Of a stretch of DNA of 64,000 bases, positions 26,635 through 36,681 are shown piece after piece. The first letter of the stretch is position 1. Each line of letters begins with the position of its first letter. Under the pieces are notes generated by a model. The model saw only the letters and a program-made list of their open reading frames with translations. It did not search any database and was not told the DNA's origin. Source of the stretch: Leptospiraceae bacterium (GTDB lineage Bacteria > Spirochaetota > Leptospiria > Leptospirales > Leptospiraceae); contig CANGZW010000002.1 of NCBI GenBank assembly GCA_947458405.1, forward strand, positions 37,055-101,054, read 5' to 3'. The position numbers and the translations under genes were made by a program.

Positions 26635-28169
26635 AATTTGTACTCTCCACTTAAGAAGGCTTCTTGAATATAGGAGCCTCCATGAAAATCAAAAATAGCT
26701 CTAATTCCGTCTTTCGGAAAAAAAATCCCTGAACGAAAAATCATTTGAAAATCAATAAAAACATTCCATCTTAGATTAAAATTATACTCATCACCTAAAT
26801 AGGTGGAAGAATGTTTTCCAAATAGAGAATTAAAATCTCTATTTACACCAAGTCTAGGAGCCATGCTTGCATAGAGTCGATAATACCCAAGTGTAAACTG
26901 AACAGGTCCTAATACAATATTAGAAAATCCACCATATTCAACTAAACCACTCATATTTTTAGCAGAAAAAAGTGCATATCCTCCTGTAAAATCTATTGCT
27001 AAGTTGGAGACTGCAAATCCAGGGGAGAGGGTTCTATAACCTTTATTTTTATAGCTAGCTTCCACTCCATCATTATCATACCCAGGTCTTCCTGTAGTAC
27101 CAACTACTATTGTATTCAAATTCACTTTATTATTATAAAAATAGGACAACTGAATATCACCCAGAGCACCATTAATTTTATATGTATTTTCTTTTTGAAT
27201 TATAGAGGCATCAGTTGAATCCACTAACTTATTCATACTTTTTACTTTGCCATGGTTATATACTCCATGAATAATTAAATTGAAATTAGAAGTAGTATAT
27301 TCATTGAATAATCCATGCCAATATAATCTTCCAGTTTCTCTATTTTCATCAGTTATATCATTATCGTATGAGGTGTAAGAATATATTTCATTCTTAAGAT
27401 TATTAATTTTATATAGCCTTAATTTTGCAAAAAAAACGTTTATATTTTTAGATTTATCATTGTAACCGTTATTATCTAAATCAGAGATACCTCTTTCTCG
27501 TGTTCTTATCCATCCTCCCTCCAGAGAGAATTTATTTTCTTTAAAGTCTTTATTCATAAGTACCCCAGCACCAGATGCAAAGAAAACCCTTCCCTGTTGG
27601 GAGGAAAAAAGTTGAATTCCAATTCTGGAGTAAAAATCATAATTTCTCAATCGAAAATTCAAATACATTAAATTTGTTTGTATGTTGATAGGATTAGTTT
27701 GTCCACTTTCACCACCACTTCCTCCCCCAAGAATGTATGGATCTCTAACATTTGGTGTAGTACCACTAGTCACTAAACCTCTACCACCAAAAGGGACATC
27801 TCCCACTTGAACACCCAAGACTCCATCAAAATATTGCGAAGTGATAAACTCCAGGTTCAATAAAATTCTGGAATCCATATAATTTAGATTTTCTTTTCTC
27901 TTACTTATTGTAGACGGATTCCCGGAAATTACTTTATTGAATTGCGATTGGTAATTATTGTAATTGGTGGTTGCAATTTGTCTATAACTTCCCTCAATAT
28001 CATTCGAAAAAGAATTTGAATTAATTCTACTAGTTAAAATATCTCTTGATAAACCAAAACCTCTAAATCTCATACTTCCAGTTAGATTAAATTTAGTTCC
28101 CTGTTCACTATTATCTTGTGATAATATATTACTACTTAGAATAAATATTATTAAAAAGATAGATCTCAT
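26631..28169 (-). CDS. Outer-membrane beta-barrel protein (porin-like)
   Basis: A 512-residue protein with a signal peptide ('MRSIFLIIFILSSNILSQ'). The body alternates polar and aromatic/hydrophobic residues, as in barrel strands ('LSYFYNNKVNLNTIVVG', 'YNFNLRWNVFIDFQMIF'), and ends in a C-terminal Phe ('FLSGEYKF'), the usual outer-membrane insertion signal. It resembles alginate-export or phosphate-porin type barrels in size but no specific family is clear. It lies 23 nt after a solute-binding protein gene, with which it is probably co-transcribed. Confidence 0.75.
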   Translation of the reverse strand: MRSIFLIIFILSSNILSQDNSEQGTKFNLTGSMRFRGFGLSRDILTSRINSNSFSNDIEGSYRQIATTNYNNYQSQFNKVISGNPSTISKRKENLNYMDSRILLNLEFITSQYFDGVLGVQVGDVPFGGRGLVTSGTTPNVRDPYILGGGSGGESGQTNPINIQTNLMYLNFRLRNYDFYSRIGIQLFSSQQGRVFFASGAGVLMNKDFKENKFSLEGGWIRTRERGISDLDNNGYNDKSKNINVFFAKLRLYKINNLKNEIYSYTSYDNDITDENRETGRLYWHGLFNEYTTSNFNLIIHGVYNHGKVKSMNKLVDSTDASIIQKENTYKINGALGDIQLSYFYNNKVNLNTIVVGTTGRPGYDNDGVEASYKNKGYRTLSPGFAVSNLAIDFTGGYALFSAKNMSGLVEYGGFSNIVLGPVQFTLGYYRLYASMAPRLGVNRDFNSLFGKHSSTYLGDEYNFNLRWNVFIDFQMIFRSGIFFPKDGIRAIFDFHGGSYIQEAFLSGEYKF

Positions 28170-28192
28170 AGAGTGAATTTTAGTTTTTATTA

Positions 28193-29044
28193 CTACCTAT
28201 CTTTTAACCATTTATTGCTATTGAAGTATTTTTCTCGAAGGGCATTGATAGTTCCTGTCCTTTTCAAATCTCTTACAAAAAGATTCAAATTTGATTCTAA
28301 TTGGACATCATATTTTTTAAAACAAAAGGAAACCTGTTTTTCCATAATAGGAGTAGTAAGCGGTAGAAATCTTGCCCTAAGATTATTATACTTTTGAAGT
28401 AATCCTTCAATATATAAGTTATCAGCAATATATGCAGTTATATTATTATTTATAAGAGCTTCTAAAGCAATTTCATCATTCTCAAAAGGAGTTACAGGGA
28501 ATTGACCAAAGGTATCTTTAACGAAATCTAAGTTTGCTGTTTTATCTTTTGCACCAAATGAAATTCTCGTGATACTTTTTAAATCTAAAACACTTCTAAA
28601 TGCTTTATTTAAAACAATATCCCCTTCTTGTTCTGGAGGAAGTATTGATTTATTAACTAAACCTCCAATGGAAATAATTATATAGGGATCACTAAAATAT
28701 ACCTGTTTCATTCTACCTAACGCAGACGAGTTTCCAAGAGATACATCCACAGTACCATCATTTACTGCTCTAGCATGCTCTCCAAAATTATTCAGAGGAA
28801 TGACCTTGTCTAATTTTACCCCTAAAAATTCAGCGTATTTTTCCGCTATTTCAACTTCAAACCCGGGATAATCTGGTTTGGGATTAGCAATGTAGTAGGG
28901 TTCATATGCCGCTCCAACAGAAACATTTAAAGTTTTTTTCTTAAGGATTTTAAACAATACAGATTCAGTGTCCTGTTGTTGGGGAAAAATAGAGTTATTT
29001 ATAAAAACTAGTGCAAATAGAGCACTTATTAAATAGTTTATCAT
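28193..29044 (-). CDS. Extracellular solute-binding protein, family 3
   Basis: A 283-residue periplasmic binding protein of the amino-acid/HisJ class. After the signal peptide it has 'LNVSVGAAYEPYYI', 'PGFEVEIAEKYAEFLGVKL', 'VDVSLGNSSALGRMKQVYFS' and 'DEIALEALINNNITAYIAD', the hinge and ligand-pocket landmarks of family 3. No ABC permease or ATPase gene is nearby. Instead, a histidine kinase gene lies upstream and a porin-like gene downstream, so it may serve sensing rather than transport. Confidence 0.82.
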   Translation of the reverse strand: MINYLISALFALVFINNSIFPQQQDTESVLFKILKKKTLNVSVGAAYEPYYIANPKPDYPGFEVEIAEKYAEFLGVKLDKVIPLNNFGEHARAVNDGTVDVSLGNSSALGRMKQVYFSDPYIIISIGGLVNKSILPPEQEGDIVLNKAFRSVLDLKSITRISFGAKDKTANLDFVKDTFGQFPVTPFENDEIALEALINNNITAYIADNLYIEGLLQKYNNLRARFLPLTTPIMEKQVSFCFKKYDVQLESNLNLFVRDLKRTGTINALREKYFNSNKWLKDR

Positions 29045-29184
29045 TTAAATTCCTTTTCGTCGGTTTTAAGATTATATAAATTTTAAAAACTTATATAATC
29101 TTAGACAATTCTATTTTTTCATAAGTATTTAAAAAAATAGAATTTAAAGATATAATTTATAGTTTTTCCAATAATAATTATAAA

Positions 29185-30762
29185 TCATGAATTATCAGGT
29201 ATTACTTCATTTCTATTTATTGGTAATTTGATTTTGAAAATGGTTTCCCCAGGTTTAGATTTTACTAGAATTTTTCCTTTGTGTTTATCTATGATTCCTT
29301 TCACAATTCCTAAGCCCAAACCTGTACCCTGACCTTGATCTTTGGTTGTAAAAAATGGATCCCAAATTTTTTCAATAATTTCATTCGGAATTCCAAATCC
29401 CGTATCACTTATTTCTACACAAACAAACATGTTCTCTGAAAAAATATTAATCATGAGTGTCCCTTTCTCTTTGATGGCATGTATTGAATTTTGTATTATA
29501 TTCGTCCATACTTGATTTAGTTCATCAGGATTGCATAGTATCTTAGGAACTTCTGTAAAGTTCTTTATTACTTCTATATTATGTTTTAACTGATTACTCA
29601 TAATGATAAGTGTATTTTCAATACCTTCAGCTATATTAGCTTCTTCTTCTCTAGCTTGGTCTAAGTGCGAATAATATTTTAAAGCTCTAATGATTCTTAC
29701 AATATTTTTAATAGAGTATCTAATATGGCTTAAATTTCTATGCATTCCAGCAAAATTTTCTATAATTTGAAGTGATTCAATTCCTAATTCTCTAACTATT
29801 TTTATGATATTACTTTCTAAATTTAGTAAATTCCTATCTACTAGAAATAAAGTTATATTTTCATTTATATTAGAATCAAATCCTTCTGATTTCAAAGATT
29901 CTCTTAATCTTTTTTTTACCTTTAGTTTTTCCCTAGAATCTAAGTTAGCTCTCTGTTCTTGATTGTGTATTTCATTTATTATTTCTTCAAAATTTAAAAT
30001 TATTTCAGGGGAAGAGCTATAAATTTTATGAATTGAAGTTAAATTTGAAAATATATAGTCTAAATTGCTTCCTAAATTTTCGGAAGAATTACTTATAACA
30101 CCAGTAGGAGTATTGATTTCATGTGCAATACCTGCTACCATTACTCCAAGAGAAGCCATTTTTTCCGAAATTACTAATTGAGATTGTGCTTCTTCTAATT
30201 CTTTAGTTCTTTCTTTGACTTTTTGTTCTAGTGTTTCAGTGAGTATGATTAATCTTTCATAAAAACTTGCATTAGAAATAGCCATTACAGAAATAGTTTT
30301 TAATTCTGTAAGACATTCTTTTTGAAAAGATGAAATCTCTTTATTATTATTGTTTATAAAAATAAAACCAATTAAACTGCTATTCATTATCATAGGAATC
30401 ACAAAAGAAAAGTTATGAACATTAGAAATATCTAATACAATTTCTTTGATGTCGCTTTTATCTTCAGTTAAAAGTTCTTTTATTGAATAAATTCCATCAT
30501 GATCTGCCATCCAGAGTATAAAAAGATTAAAAAGTGTAAATTTTGAACTTTCATCTGTGGGTTGATCATAAGGGAAAAAACTGGCACTTTCTTCATTCAA
30601 TACAAAAATCTTAACACTTTCTGCTTCAAAATTTTCTTTTATAAAATTTACAATATGGGAACAAATTTTAGATGTATTATTCATTGTGAATAAACTTATT
30701 TTAAGGCTATCAAGAGCCTTCAGTAATTTTTGATCTGGTATATTTTTTTCTGCTGGTATCAT
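29185..30762 (-). CDS. GAF-domain sensor histidine kinase
   Basis: A cytosolic kinase of about 525 residues. An N-terminal GAF domain is followed by a coiled coil ('LEQKVKERTKELEEAQSQL'), a dimerisation domain with the phosphorylated His in 'GIAHEINTPTGVI', then N-box 'NIIQNSIHAI', G1 'DTGFGIP', F-box 'WDPFFTTK' and G2 'GTGLGLGIV'. I start it at ATG 30762 (RBS 'AAAGAG') rather than at the longer frame to 30831, whose extra residues look non-coding. No transmembrane helix or adjacent response regulator is seen. It is divergent from rsgA and leads the solute-binding and porin genes. Confidence 0.9.
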   Translation of the reverse strand: MIPAEKNIPDQKLLKALDSLKISLFTMNNTSKICSHIVNFIKENFEAESVKIFVLNEESASFFPYDQPTDESSKFTLFNLFILWMADHDGIYSIKELLTEDKSDIKEIVLDISNVHNFSFVIPMIMNSSLIGFIFINNNNKEISSFQKECLTELKTISVMAISNASFYERLIILTETLEQKVKERTKELEEAQSQLVISEKMASLGVMVAGIAHEINTPTGVISNSSENLGSNLDYIFSNLTSIHKIYSSSPEIILNFEEIINEIHNQEQRANLDSREKLKVKKRLRESLKSEGFDSNINENITLFLVDRNLLNLESNIIKIVRELGIESLQIIENFAGMHRNLSHIRYSIKNIVRIIRALKYYSHLDQAREEEANIAEGIENTLIIMSNQLKHNIEVIKNFTEVPKILCNPDELNQVWTNIIQNSIHAIKEKGTLMINIFSENMFVCVEISDTGFGIPNEIIEKIWDPFFTTKDQGQGTGLGLGIVKGIIDKHKGKILVKSKPGETIFKIKLPINRNEVIPDNS

Positions 30763-30836
30763 AATAACTCTTTTTGTATTCTTTCTTATTACTAATATAT
30801 ATACAAACTCAGTAAAAGATAATTTAATCAATTAGA

Positions 30837-31826
30837 ATGACAATAGAAAAAAAACAAAGTGAACCAATAGAGCCGATTATATTTCGAGTTTCAAGAATAT
30901 TTGGAGCATTTTATGAAATATACAACGAAAGAGAGGGTTATAATAGGGCTGTTCTGCGGGGAAAGTTAAGATTGGATAAAGGGGATGAAAGAAATCCAAT
31001 AGCAGTTGGAGACCGTGTATATGTAGAAAAAAAACAATCTTCTGATTACACTATTCTTAATCGATTAGGTAGGGATAATTTTCTTATACGAAAAAGTGAA
31101 CAGGGAGATAGCCATGTTTTATGTGCAAATGTTGATAATGTAGGGATTATTGCCTCCCTAACAGATCCAGAGACAAAAACCGGATTTATTGACAGGAGTA
31201 TTGCCGCCTGCTATCAGGCGGGAATACATCCCATTATTATTTTTACAAAAAAAGATTTACTAACAGAAGCAGAGCTAAATGAAAAAACTCACTTTTATGA
31301 GGATCTTGGTTACCAAATATTACCTGTTTCTTATAAAGACCCTATTTCAATCCAGACACTTAGAGAGTCTCTCCTAGCAAAAACTACATTTTTTGTAGGA
31401 ATTTCTGGGTCGGGAAAATCTACCCTCATAAATTCTCTGTTTGGCGAGGATATACAAAAAGTGAATACAATCAGTAATTCCAGTAAAAAGGGTAGGCACA
31501 CAACCACAAATTCCTATTTAGTTTCTATTCCTCCATCTGGATATATCATAGACTCACCTGGAATAAAAGAATGGGGAATTTTTCATATCCCCCGGGAGGT
31601 ATTATTAGCATCCTTTCCCGAACTGCAAAAATCACAATCAATTTGCAAACTTGCTGAATGTTGCAATCTTTCAGATCAATGTGAAATGTTAAAAACACTC
31701 GAATCAGGAGATTTGCTTCCGGAAAGAGAAATATCCATGCATTCTATGCTAGAAAGCCTAGATAGAATCCATAAAGTTCGGACAGGTAATTTGAAGAGTG
31801 GAAGGTTTAGAGGTAAAAATAAGTAA
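30837..31826 (+). CDS. rsgA: Ribosome small-subunit-dependent GTPase RsgA
   Basis: A 329-residue circularly permuted GTPase. An N-terminal OB fold is followed by G4 'FTKKDLL', then G1 'GISGSGKSTLI', a switch-I-like 'KGRHTTTNSYL' and G3 'DSPGIKEWG'. The order G4-G1-G3 is the permutation that defines the YjeQ/RsgA family. The C-terminal zinc-binding part is 'CKLAECCNLSDQCEM'. RsgA checks and releases biogenesis factors from the maturing 30S subunit. Length is normal. Confidence 0.95.
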   Translation: MTIEKKQSEPIEPIIFRVSRIFGAFYEIYNEREGYNRAVLRGKLRLDKGDERNPIAVGDRVYVEKKQSSDYTILNRLGRDNFLIRKSEQGDSHVLCANVDNVGIIASLTDPETKTGFIDRSIAACYQAGIHPIIIFTKKDLLTEAELNEKTHFYEDLGYQILPVSYKDPISIQTLRESLLAKTTFFVGISGSGKSTLINSLFGEDIQKVNTISNSSKKGRHTTTNSYLVSIPPSGYIIDSPGIKEWGIFHIPREVLLASFPELQKSQSICKLAECCNLSDQCEMLKTLESGDLLPEREISMHSMLESLDRIHKVRTGNLKSGRFRGKNK

Positions 31827-31911
31827 AAATCATTTAATTTTTTTAAAAAGTCTCTATTTCTGAAAATAGAATTGATTTTAGTTCAACAATATAGAAGGTA
31901 TTTATAATAAT

Positions 31912-34317
31912 ATGCCACCAGTTTATTTTAGAATCAAAAGGAATGAAAATTTAGAGTTTTCCTTTCTCAGTTCAAATACTTTTGAAATATTGGGGTATAA
32001 ATCCAATGACTTGCTTGAAAATGGTAAGCTATTCTGGGAATCTATATTTCCAGAAGATAGATCAAGAATTATAAAATCTATCTTAGTTGATTCACCTAAA
32101 AATATCAGAGAAAACTTTTTATTTCTAAAAAATCAAAATACTCAAGTTCCATTGGTAATGCATGGAAATTTCGTTGATGAGAAAGGGGAATTATTTGAAG
32201 GATTCTTAGAAACTTTGAATAATTTTGAGCCATATAGTTATAAATATTCTGCATTCAATGTAGATGGTTTTCCACAAATAGTCTTAATCTACGATTCGCG
32301 ATTAAATCAAATTGTATTCATTAATAATAACTTAAAAAAAGTATGGGGAAAATCAGAAGAAGACTTGTTGTCTAAGGATCTAACAGCTTTTGTTGAGTTG
32401 ATACATCCCGAAGAGAAATCAGTCTTTTTTCAAAAAATTCAATCTTCTATCAGTCAGTATAGGAGTTCACAGCTTTTTCAAGCTGGAGTTATTAAGCAGG
32501 ATATAAAAATAAAAAATAATCAGGAAACTTATAAAAATTACCGTACCTCATTTAATCCTTATTTAGAAAGCTCTGAAATTGGTTCTGATAAATTTATATT
32601 TTTCTTTTATGATATTTCAGATATAAATAATGAAAATCCTAATTGGAATGAAAAAAATTATAAATCTATACTACAAAATTTACCAGATCTTGTATTACGA
32701 TTTGATGCTCAATTAAAATGTATTTTTATAAATACTTATGAAAACTATGAAGATACATTATTTACTGAGGAAGTAATAGGAAAATCTATTGATGAGTTTA
32801 ATTTAAATACAGATGTAATACGAGAATTTAAAAATAATTTGGCTCAATCAATTGCACTTGGAGAAATTAGGGAAATCGAATTTCAAATAAGAAGTAAAAA
32901 AATGAAGTATTATAAAGTTAGATTTGTTCCAGAAATAGGAGAAAATAAATCTTATAATTCCTGTATTACTATTCTTTCTGATATTACAAATACTAAATTA
33001 GCAGAGCAAACATTAAAATTTGCTGCTGACCATGATTCGTTGACCGGTTTAAAAAATAGGGAATTTTTTCTTCAGGAAACTGAAAAAACAATACAACTAT
33101 GTAAGCAAACTGATTCAAAATGTGCAATAGTTCTTTTTGATGTGGATAAATTTCAAGAAATTAATGATGCACTAGGGCATATGATCGGGGATGAATTACT
33201 CAAGACAGTCGGTAATATATTGAGTGAATTTATGAAGCCTGAAAATTGTTTATCAAGGTATGGTGGTGATGAATTTTCTGTAATAATAAAATCTGATCCT
33301 TCTTTAGGAAACTTTTTAGATATATTTCCAGTTTTAATGGAAATATCAGAATTATTTTCTAAGCCAGTAACTGTGATGGATAATCAAATTTATACTAGTA
33401 TTAGTATGGGAGTTTCCATTTATCCGGATGATGGAGAGGATCCATCTACATTAGTTCAAAATGCAGATAGAGCAATGTATTACTCAAAGCAAAAAGAGTA
33501 TAATTCGTTTACTTTTTATAAATCTGAGATGAATAAACAGACAAGTGTCAAAAGGGATATAGTTCATTCTTTGAGAAGAGCGATTGAAAATAATGAGTTT
33601 ACACTTGTTTATCAGCCCAAGATAGATTTGAGAAATGGGAAAGTTTCGGGAGCAGAAGCCCTTATAAGATGGAATAGTAATGGTACTTGGATTAGTCCAA
33701 TGGATTTTATTCCAGCAGCAGAAGAATCCGGTTTAATAATTCCAATAGGAAAATGGGTTTTAGAGAGAGCAGCTTGTGATACGAAGTACTTACATGATAG
33801 AGGATATCATAACTTTCGTATGTCAGTTAATATTTCTGCTAGACAATTCCATGTTCCTGGAATTGGAAAATTTATTTTAGATTTACTGACTCTTAATGAT
33901 CTCTCTCCTGATATGTTCGAGGTTGAAATAACAGAAGGGGTGGCTATGAAAAATGTTAACCTTTCAGAAATTATTCTAAGAGAGCTTGATTCAAGAGGTG
34001 TTAAGATATCAATTGATGATTTTGGAACCGGTCATTCCTCTTTGGCATATCTCAAAAAATTTCCTATTGATATACTGAAAATAGATAAAACCTTTATTAA
34101 AGATATACCTCATGACAAGGAATCCTGTGCAATAGTTAATGCAGTTCTTTCAATGTCACATGAATTAGATATTGAGGTGGTTGCAGAAGGGGTTGAAGAA
34201 AATGATCAGTTAGAGTTTTTAAGAAATGGTGGGTGTGAATATATCCAAGGATTTTACTATAGTAAACCTGTTCCATTGAATACATTGGAGATATTTCTTG
34301 AAAAATATAATCAATAA
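31912..34317 (+). CDS. PAS-containing GGDEF/EAL cyclic-di-GMP protein
   Basis: An 801-residue cytosolic protein with about three N-terminal PAS-like domains (the first from residue 15, 'FLSSNTFEILGYKSNDLLE'). A diguanylate cyclase domain has an intact 'YGGDEF' near residue 450. A phosphodiesterase domain has 'AEALIRW' near 582 and 'DDFGTGHSSLAYLKK', with the metal-binding 'EITEG' and 'EGVE' also present. Both active sites look complete, so it could make and break c-di-GMP under PAS control, probably switching motility and surface growth. Its 3' end overlaps the transglutaminase-like gene by 20 nt. Confidence 0.92.
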   Translation: MPPVYFRIKRNENLEFSFLSSNTFEILGYKSNDLLENGKLFWESIFPEDRSRIIKSILVDSPKNIRENFLFLKNQNTQVPLVMHGNFVDEKGELFEGFLETLNNFEPYSYKYSAFNVDGFPQIVLIYDSRLNQIVFINNNLKKVWGKSEEDLLSKDLTAFVELIHPEEKSVFFQKIQSSISQYRSSQLFQAGVIKQDIKIKNNQETYKNYRTSFNPYLESSEIGSDKFIFFFYDISDINNENPNWNEKNYKSILQNLPDLVLRFDAQLKCIFINTYENYEDTLFTEEVIGKSIDEFNLNTDVIREFKNNLAQSIALGEIREIEFQIRSKKMKYYKVRFVPEIGENKSYNSCITILSDITNTKLAEQTLKFAADHDSLTGLKNREFFLQETEKTIQLCKQTDSKCAIVLFDVDKFQEINDALGHMIGDELLKTVGNILSEFMKPENCLSRYGGDEFSVIIKSDPSLGNFLDIFPVLMEISELFSKPVTVMDNQIYTSISMGVSIYPDDGEDPSTLVQNADRAMYYSKQKEYNSFTFYKSEMNKQTSVKRDIVHSLRRAIENNEFTLVYQPKIDLRNGKVSGAEALIRWNSNGTWISPMDFIPAAEESGLIIPIGKWVLERAACDTKYLHDRGYHNFRMSVNISARQFHVPGIGKFILDLLTLNDLSPDMFEVEITEGVAMKNVNLSEIILRELDSRGVKISIDDFGTGHSSLAYLKKFPIDILKIDKTFIKDIPHDKESCAIVNAVLSMSHELDIEVVAEGVEENDQLEFLRNGGCEYIQGFYYSKPVPLNTLEIFLEKYNQ

Positions 34318-34990
34318 CGAAGCCTTTCAGCCAACTTATTTTATAGATTTCAATACAACTGGCATACAGGAATTTATAAAAGAAAGTACTAATAGTGGTC
34401 AATCAGAAAAACAAAAGGCTATCTCATTGTATTACGCAGTTAGAGATAAAATTAAATATGATCCTTATCATATAGTTCTAAAAAAAGAAAAAATCCGATC
34501 AAGTGAAGTTTTAATTAGAAAATCAGGATATTGTGTAGAGAAAGCTCTACTTTTAGTCGCTTGCATAAGAGGAGTTGGAATACCTGCAAAAATTGGATTT
34601 GCAAATGTTAAAAACCATCTAACATCTCCGAGGCTTTTTGAGTTAATGAAGACAGATATTTTTGTATTTCATGGTTATGCTGATATACTTTTGGATGGAG
34701 TTTGGGTAAAAGCAACTCCTGCTTTTAATAAGTCATTGTGCGAAAAAACAAACACTCTTCCTCTTGAATTTGATGGAATAAATAATTCAATTTTTCATAG
34801 TTTAGATAGGGAAGGGAAAAAGCACATGGAGTACTTAGAAGATTTTGGTTCCTTTTATGATCTTCCCTTTGATCGAATGCTTACGGAGTACAATTTGTTT
34901 TACCCGCATCTAAAAATAAACGATACAGGAACTTTTGGAACTATCAAAATAAAAGAGGATTTTGAAAAGGAAGCTATCTCTCAAATTTAG
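34298..34990 (+). CDS. Transglutaminase-like protein
   Basis: A 230-residue cytosolic protein of the transglutaminase/protease fold. The nucleophile region is 'SGYCVEKALLLVACIRGVGIP' in shortened form around Cys79, and the histidine block is 'FHGYADILLDGVWVK' (His125). The catalytic acid usually follows as W-V-x-x-D-P; here it is W-V-K-A-T-P, so Asp is replaced by Thr140. The start is TTG 34298, chosen because GGAG stands 7 nt in front and no other start precedes the conserved part. The start lies inside the GGDEF/EAL gene, suggesting coupling. Substrate unknown. Confidence 0.78.
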   Translation: MKNIINNEAFQPTYFIDFNTTGIQEFIKESTNSGQSEKQKAISLYYAVRDKIKYDPYHIVLKKEKIRSSEVLIRKSGYCVEKALLLVACIRGVGIPAKIGFANVKNHLTSPRLFELMKTDIFVFHGYADILLDGVWVKATPAFNKSLCEKTNTLPLEFDGINNSIFHSLDREGKKHMEYLEDFGSFYDLPFDRMLTEYNLFYPHLKINDTGTFGTIKIKEDFEKEAISQI

Positions 34991-35082
34991 ATACTGATAA
35001 AAAAATAGAAACTTTATGAGACATAATAAAACTCCGTATGAATACATAAAGAATAATTAACTAAGATAAGGATTTCAAAAGG

Positions 35083-35115
35083 AAAAGCTCTATTTTTCAG
35101 ATTAAGAGCCTTTTT
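35083..35115 (+). terminator. Probable terminator after the transglutaminase-like gene
   Basis: AAAAGCTCT (35083-35091) pairs with AGAGC-TTTT (35105-35115) with a single bulged C, around a 13-nt loop, and T-rich sequence follows. It is a moderate Rho-independent terminator candidate. Confidence 0.42.
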
Positions 35116-35247
35116 ATTATTATATTTTCAAAAAATAATTCCATTCTCAATACTTTTTAATATGAATAGAGGGATTCTATTTATTTTTAAGGGAAATTAA
35201 CAGTTCTCGTCCGATAGGTTAAATAAGAAATTCTAAGGGCTGTTTAT

Positions 35248-36333
35248 ATGAGTAGAGATCTTATCAAATTTGTTTTACTTTCAATATTATTAATTTCACA
35301 TGTCAGTCATGCTGTTGCGCCTGAACTAGATCTAGAAGAAATGGAAGCTAGACGAAGAGCTAATGGCGTAAATCCAAACATGCAAAATTTAATGGTTTTA
35401 ATGAAAGAAAACCAAATGTATATGGAATTTTTAAATGTTGCTATCAGTAACATGATTTCTCCTAAGGGAGAAAACAAAAAAAGTCCTTCAGATTTAACTT
35501 TAGATGAATTATCAAAGCCAGAGAACAGAAATCTTGATAATGCCTATTACTATGATTTTTTAAAGGCAAATCAAAAAGACTTAGAGGGATCATTGTACTA
35601 CTTTAAAGGTGATTATAATGTATCCTATAGACCCTTGAGAGAAGCTCAGGGTAAAATTAAAGAAATGTATGAAAGTGTTTTAGAAAGACACAATGAATAT
35701 ACCAGAGTACTTTTAACGTTTGCAAGTAACAGAATCCTAAGGGTAAAAGATCCTTCAGCTAAAAATTTACTAAGACAGGCATTTAGAGAATTAAAAGTAG
35801 CTGAAAACTTTTACACAATGGGATACAATAGTGCACCTAACTTATTTAGAAATAAAATATCTCTTTATCAAGAAGGAATAGTATCTTCTCGTAGAGCCAG
35901 AAGATTTGCAATGCTAGGATTGATTGAATTTGCAACTGTAGCTGATGAGAAAAAAGAATATAAAAAACAAAAGATAGGTGAATATCGAGATACAGATTAT
36001 GATGGGACAACAAACAACTACAATTATTTGAAAAAAACCCTTCGTAATTACATAGAAAATAAATGGTTAGATGGTAAAATAACTGCAAATGTACCATTTG
36101 AACGACCTGATACTGCAACATCTTTCACTTATATTGTTGGAAAAGATACTCCACCAATAGATCTCATGGAATTACTAGACGATTGTTATGGTATAATAAC
36201 TTATAATAGAATTTCGGTTTTAGAGCAAACTAACATTTTTATCAAAAGAGATACTGCTCCTAAAATAGAAAATGCTGGGGATGCATCCAAAGAATCAACA
36301 AAACCATCTACATCGGAAGAACCTAAAAAGTAA
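35248..36333 (+). CDS. Exported protein of unknown function
   Basis: A 361-residue protein with a classical signal peptide ('FVLLSILLISHVSHA', cleavage before 'VAPELD'). The mature part is helical and charged, with possible repeat-type helices ('EAQGKIKEMYESVLERHNEY', 'LRQAFRELKVAENFYTMG'). It ends in a Lys/Ser/Pro-rich tail ('KESTKPSTSEEPKK'). It has no lipobox and no motif that I recognise. It stands alone between two hairpins, so it is probably monocistronic. Confidence 0.72.
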   Translation: MSRDLIKFVLLSILLISHVSHAVAPELDLEEMEARRRANGVNPNMQNLMVLMKENQMYMEFLNVAISNMISPKGENKKSPSDLTLDELSKPENRNLDNAYYYDFLKANQKDLEGSLYYFKGDYNVSYRPLREAQGKIKEMYESVLERHNEYTRVLLTFASNRILRVKDPSAKNLLRQAFRELKVAENFYTMGYNSAPNLFRNKISLYQEGIVSSRRARRFAMLGLIEFATVADEKKEYKKQKIGEYRDTDYDGTTNNYNYLKKTLRNYIENKWLDGKITANVPFERPDTATSFTYIVGKDTPPIDLMELLDDCYGIITYNRISVLEQTNIFIKRDTAPKIENAGDASKESTKPSTSEEPKK

Positions 36334-36681
36334 TTTTTTTCCTTATTTCATTCTTTAGATAACCCTATTTTTGAATAATAGGGTTATTAAATTTCTTCAT
36401 TTGTAGGATTTTTAGATTTGAGCTCCTCATAATTCCAGGCTATTTGAACTCTTTTTTTTTAATCCAAAAACCCAAACTTCTATAAAATAAAAATATATTA
36501 TATCCATAAGAAGGGAAAATCATAGTTTTTATGCCATTTTTATAAAAAAAGAGGTGGAATTTTCCTGAATTTTAAAGGTTGAGTGGTTTTGGAATGATGT
36601 TTTAAGATTAGAAATTATAAATAAGGTGACAAAAGAGGAAATTTTCAGGACTTTGCTTTAAGATGTTTCTAAGTTTTACAA
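36334..36681. other. Intergenic region, 348 bp
   Basis: Contains the hairpin listed separately at 36359-36387 and then about 290 bp of AT-rich sequence without coding signs, presumably holding the promoter of the PAS-Fis regulator. I could not identify a clear -35/-10 pair. Confidence 0.5.
36359..36387 (+). terminator. Hairpin after the exported unknown protein
   Basis: A perfect 10-bp stem, ATAACCCTAT (36359-36368) and ATAGGGTTAT (36378-36387), with a 9-nt loop. Only a short T-rich run follows, so termination may be partial. The 26-nt distance from the stop fits a transcript end. Confidence 0.55.
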
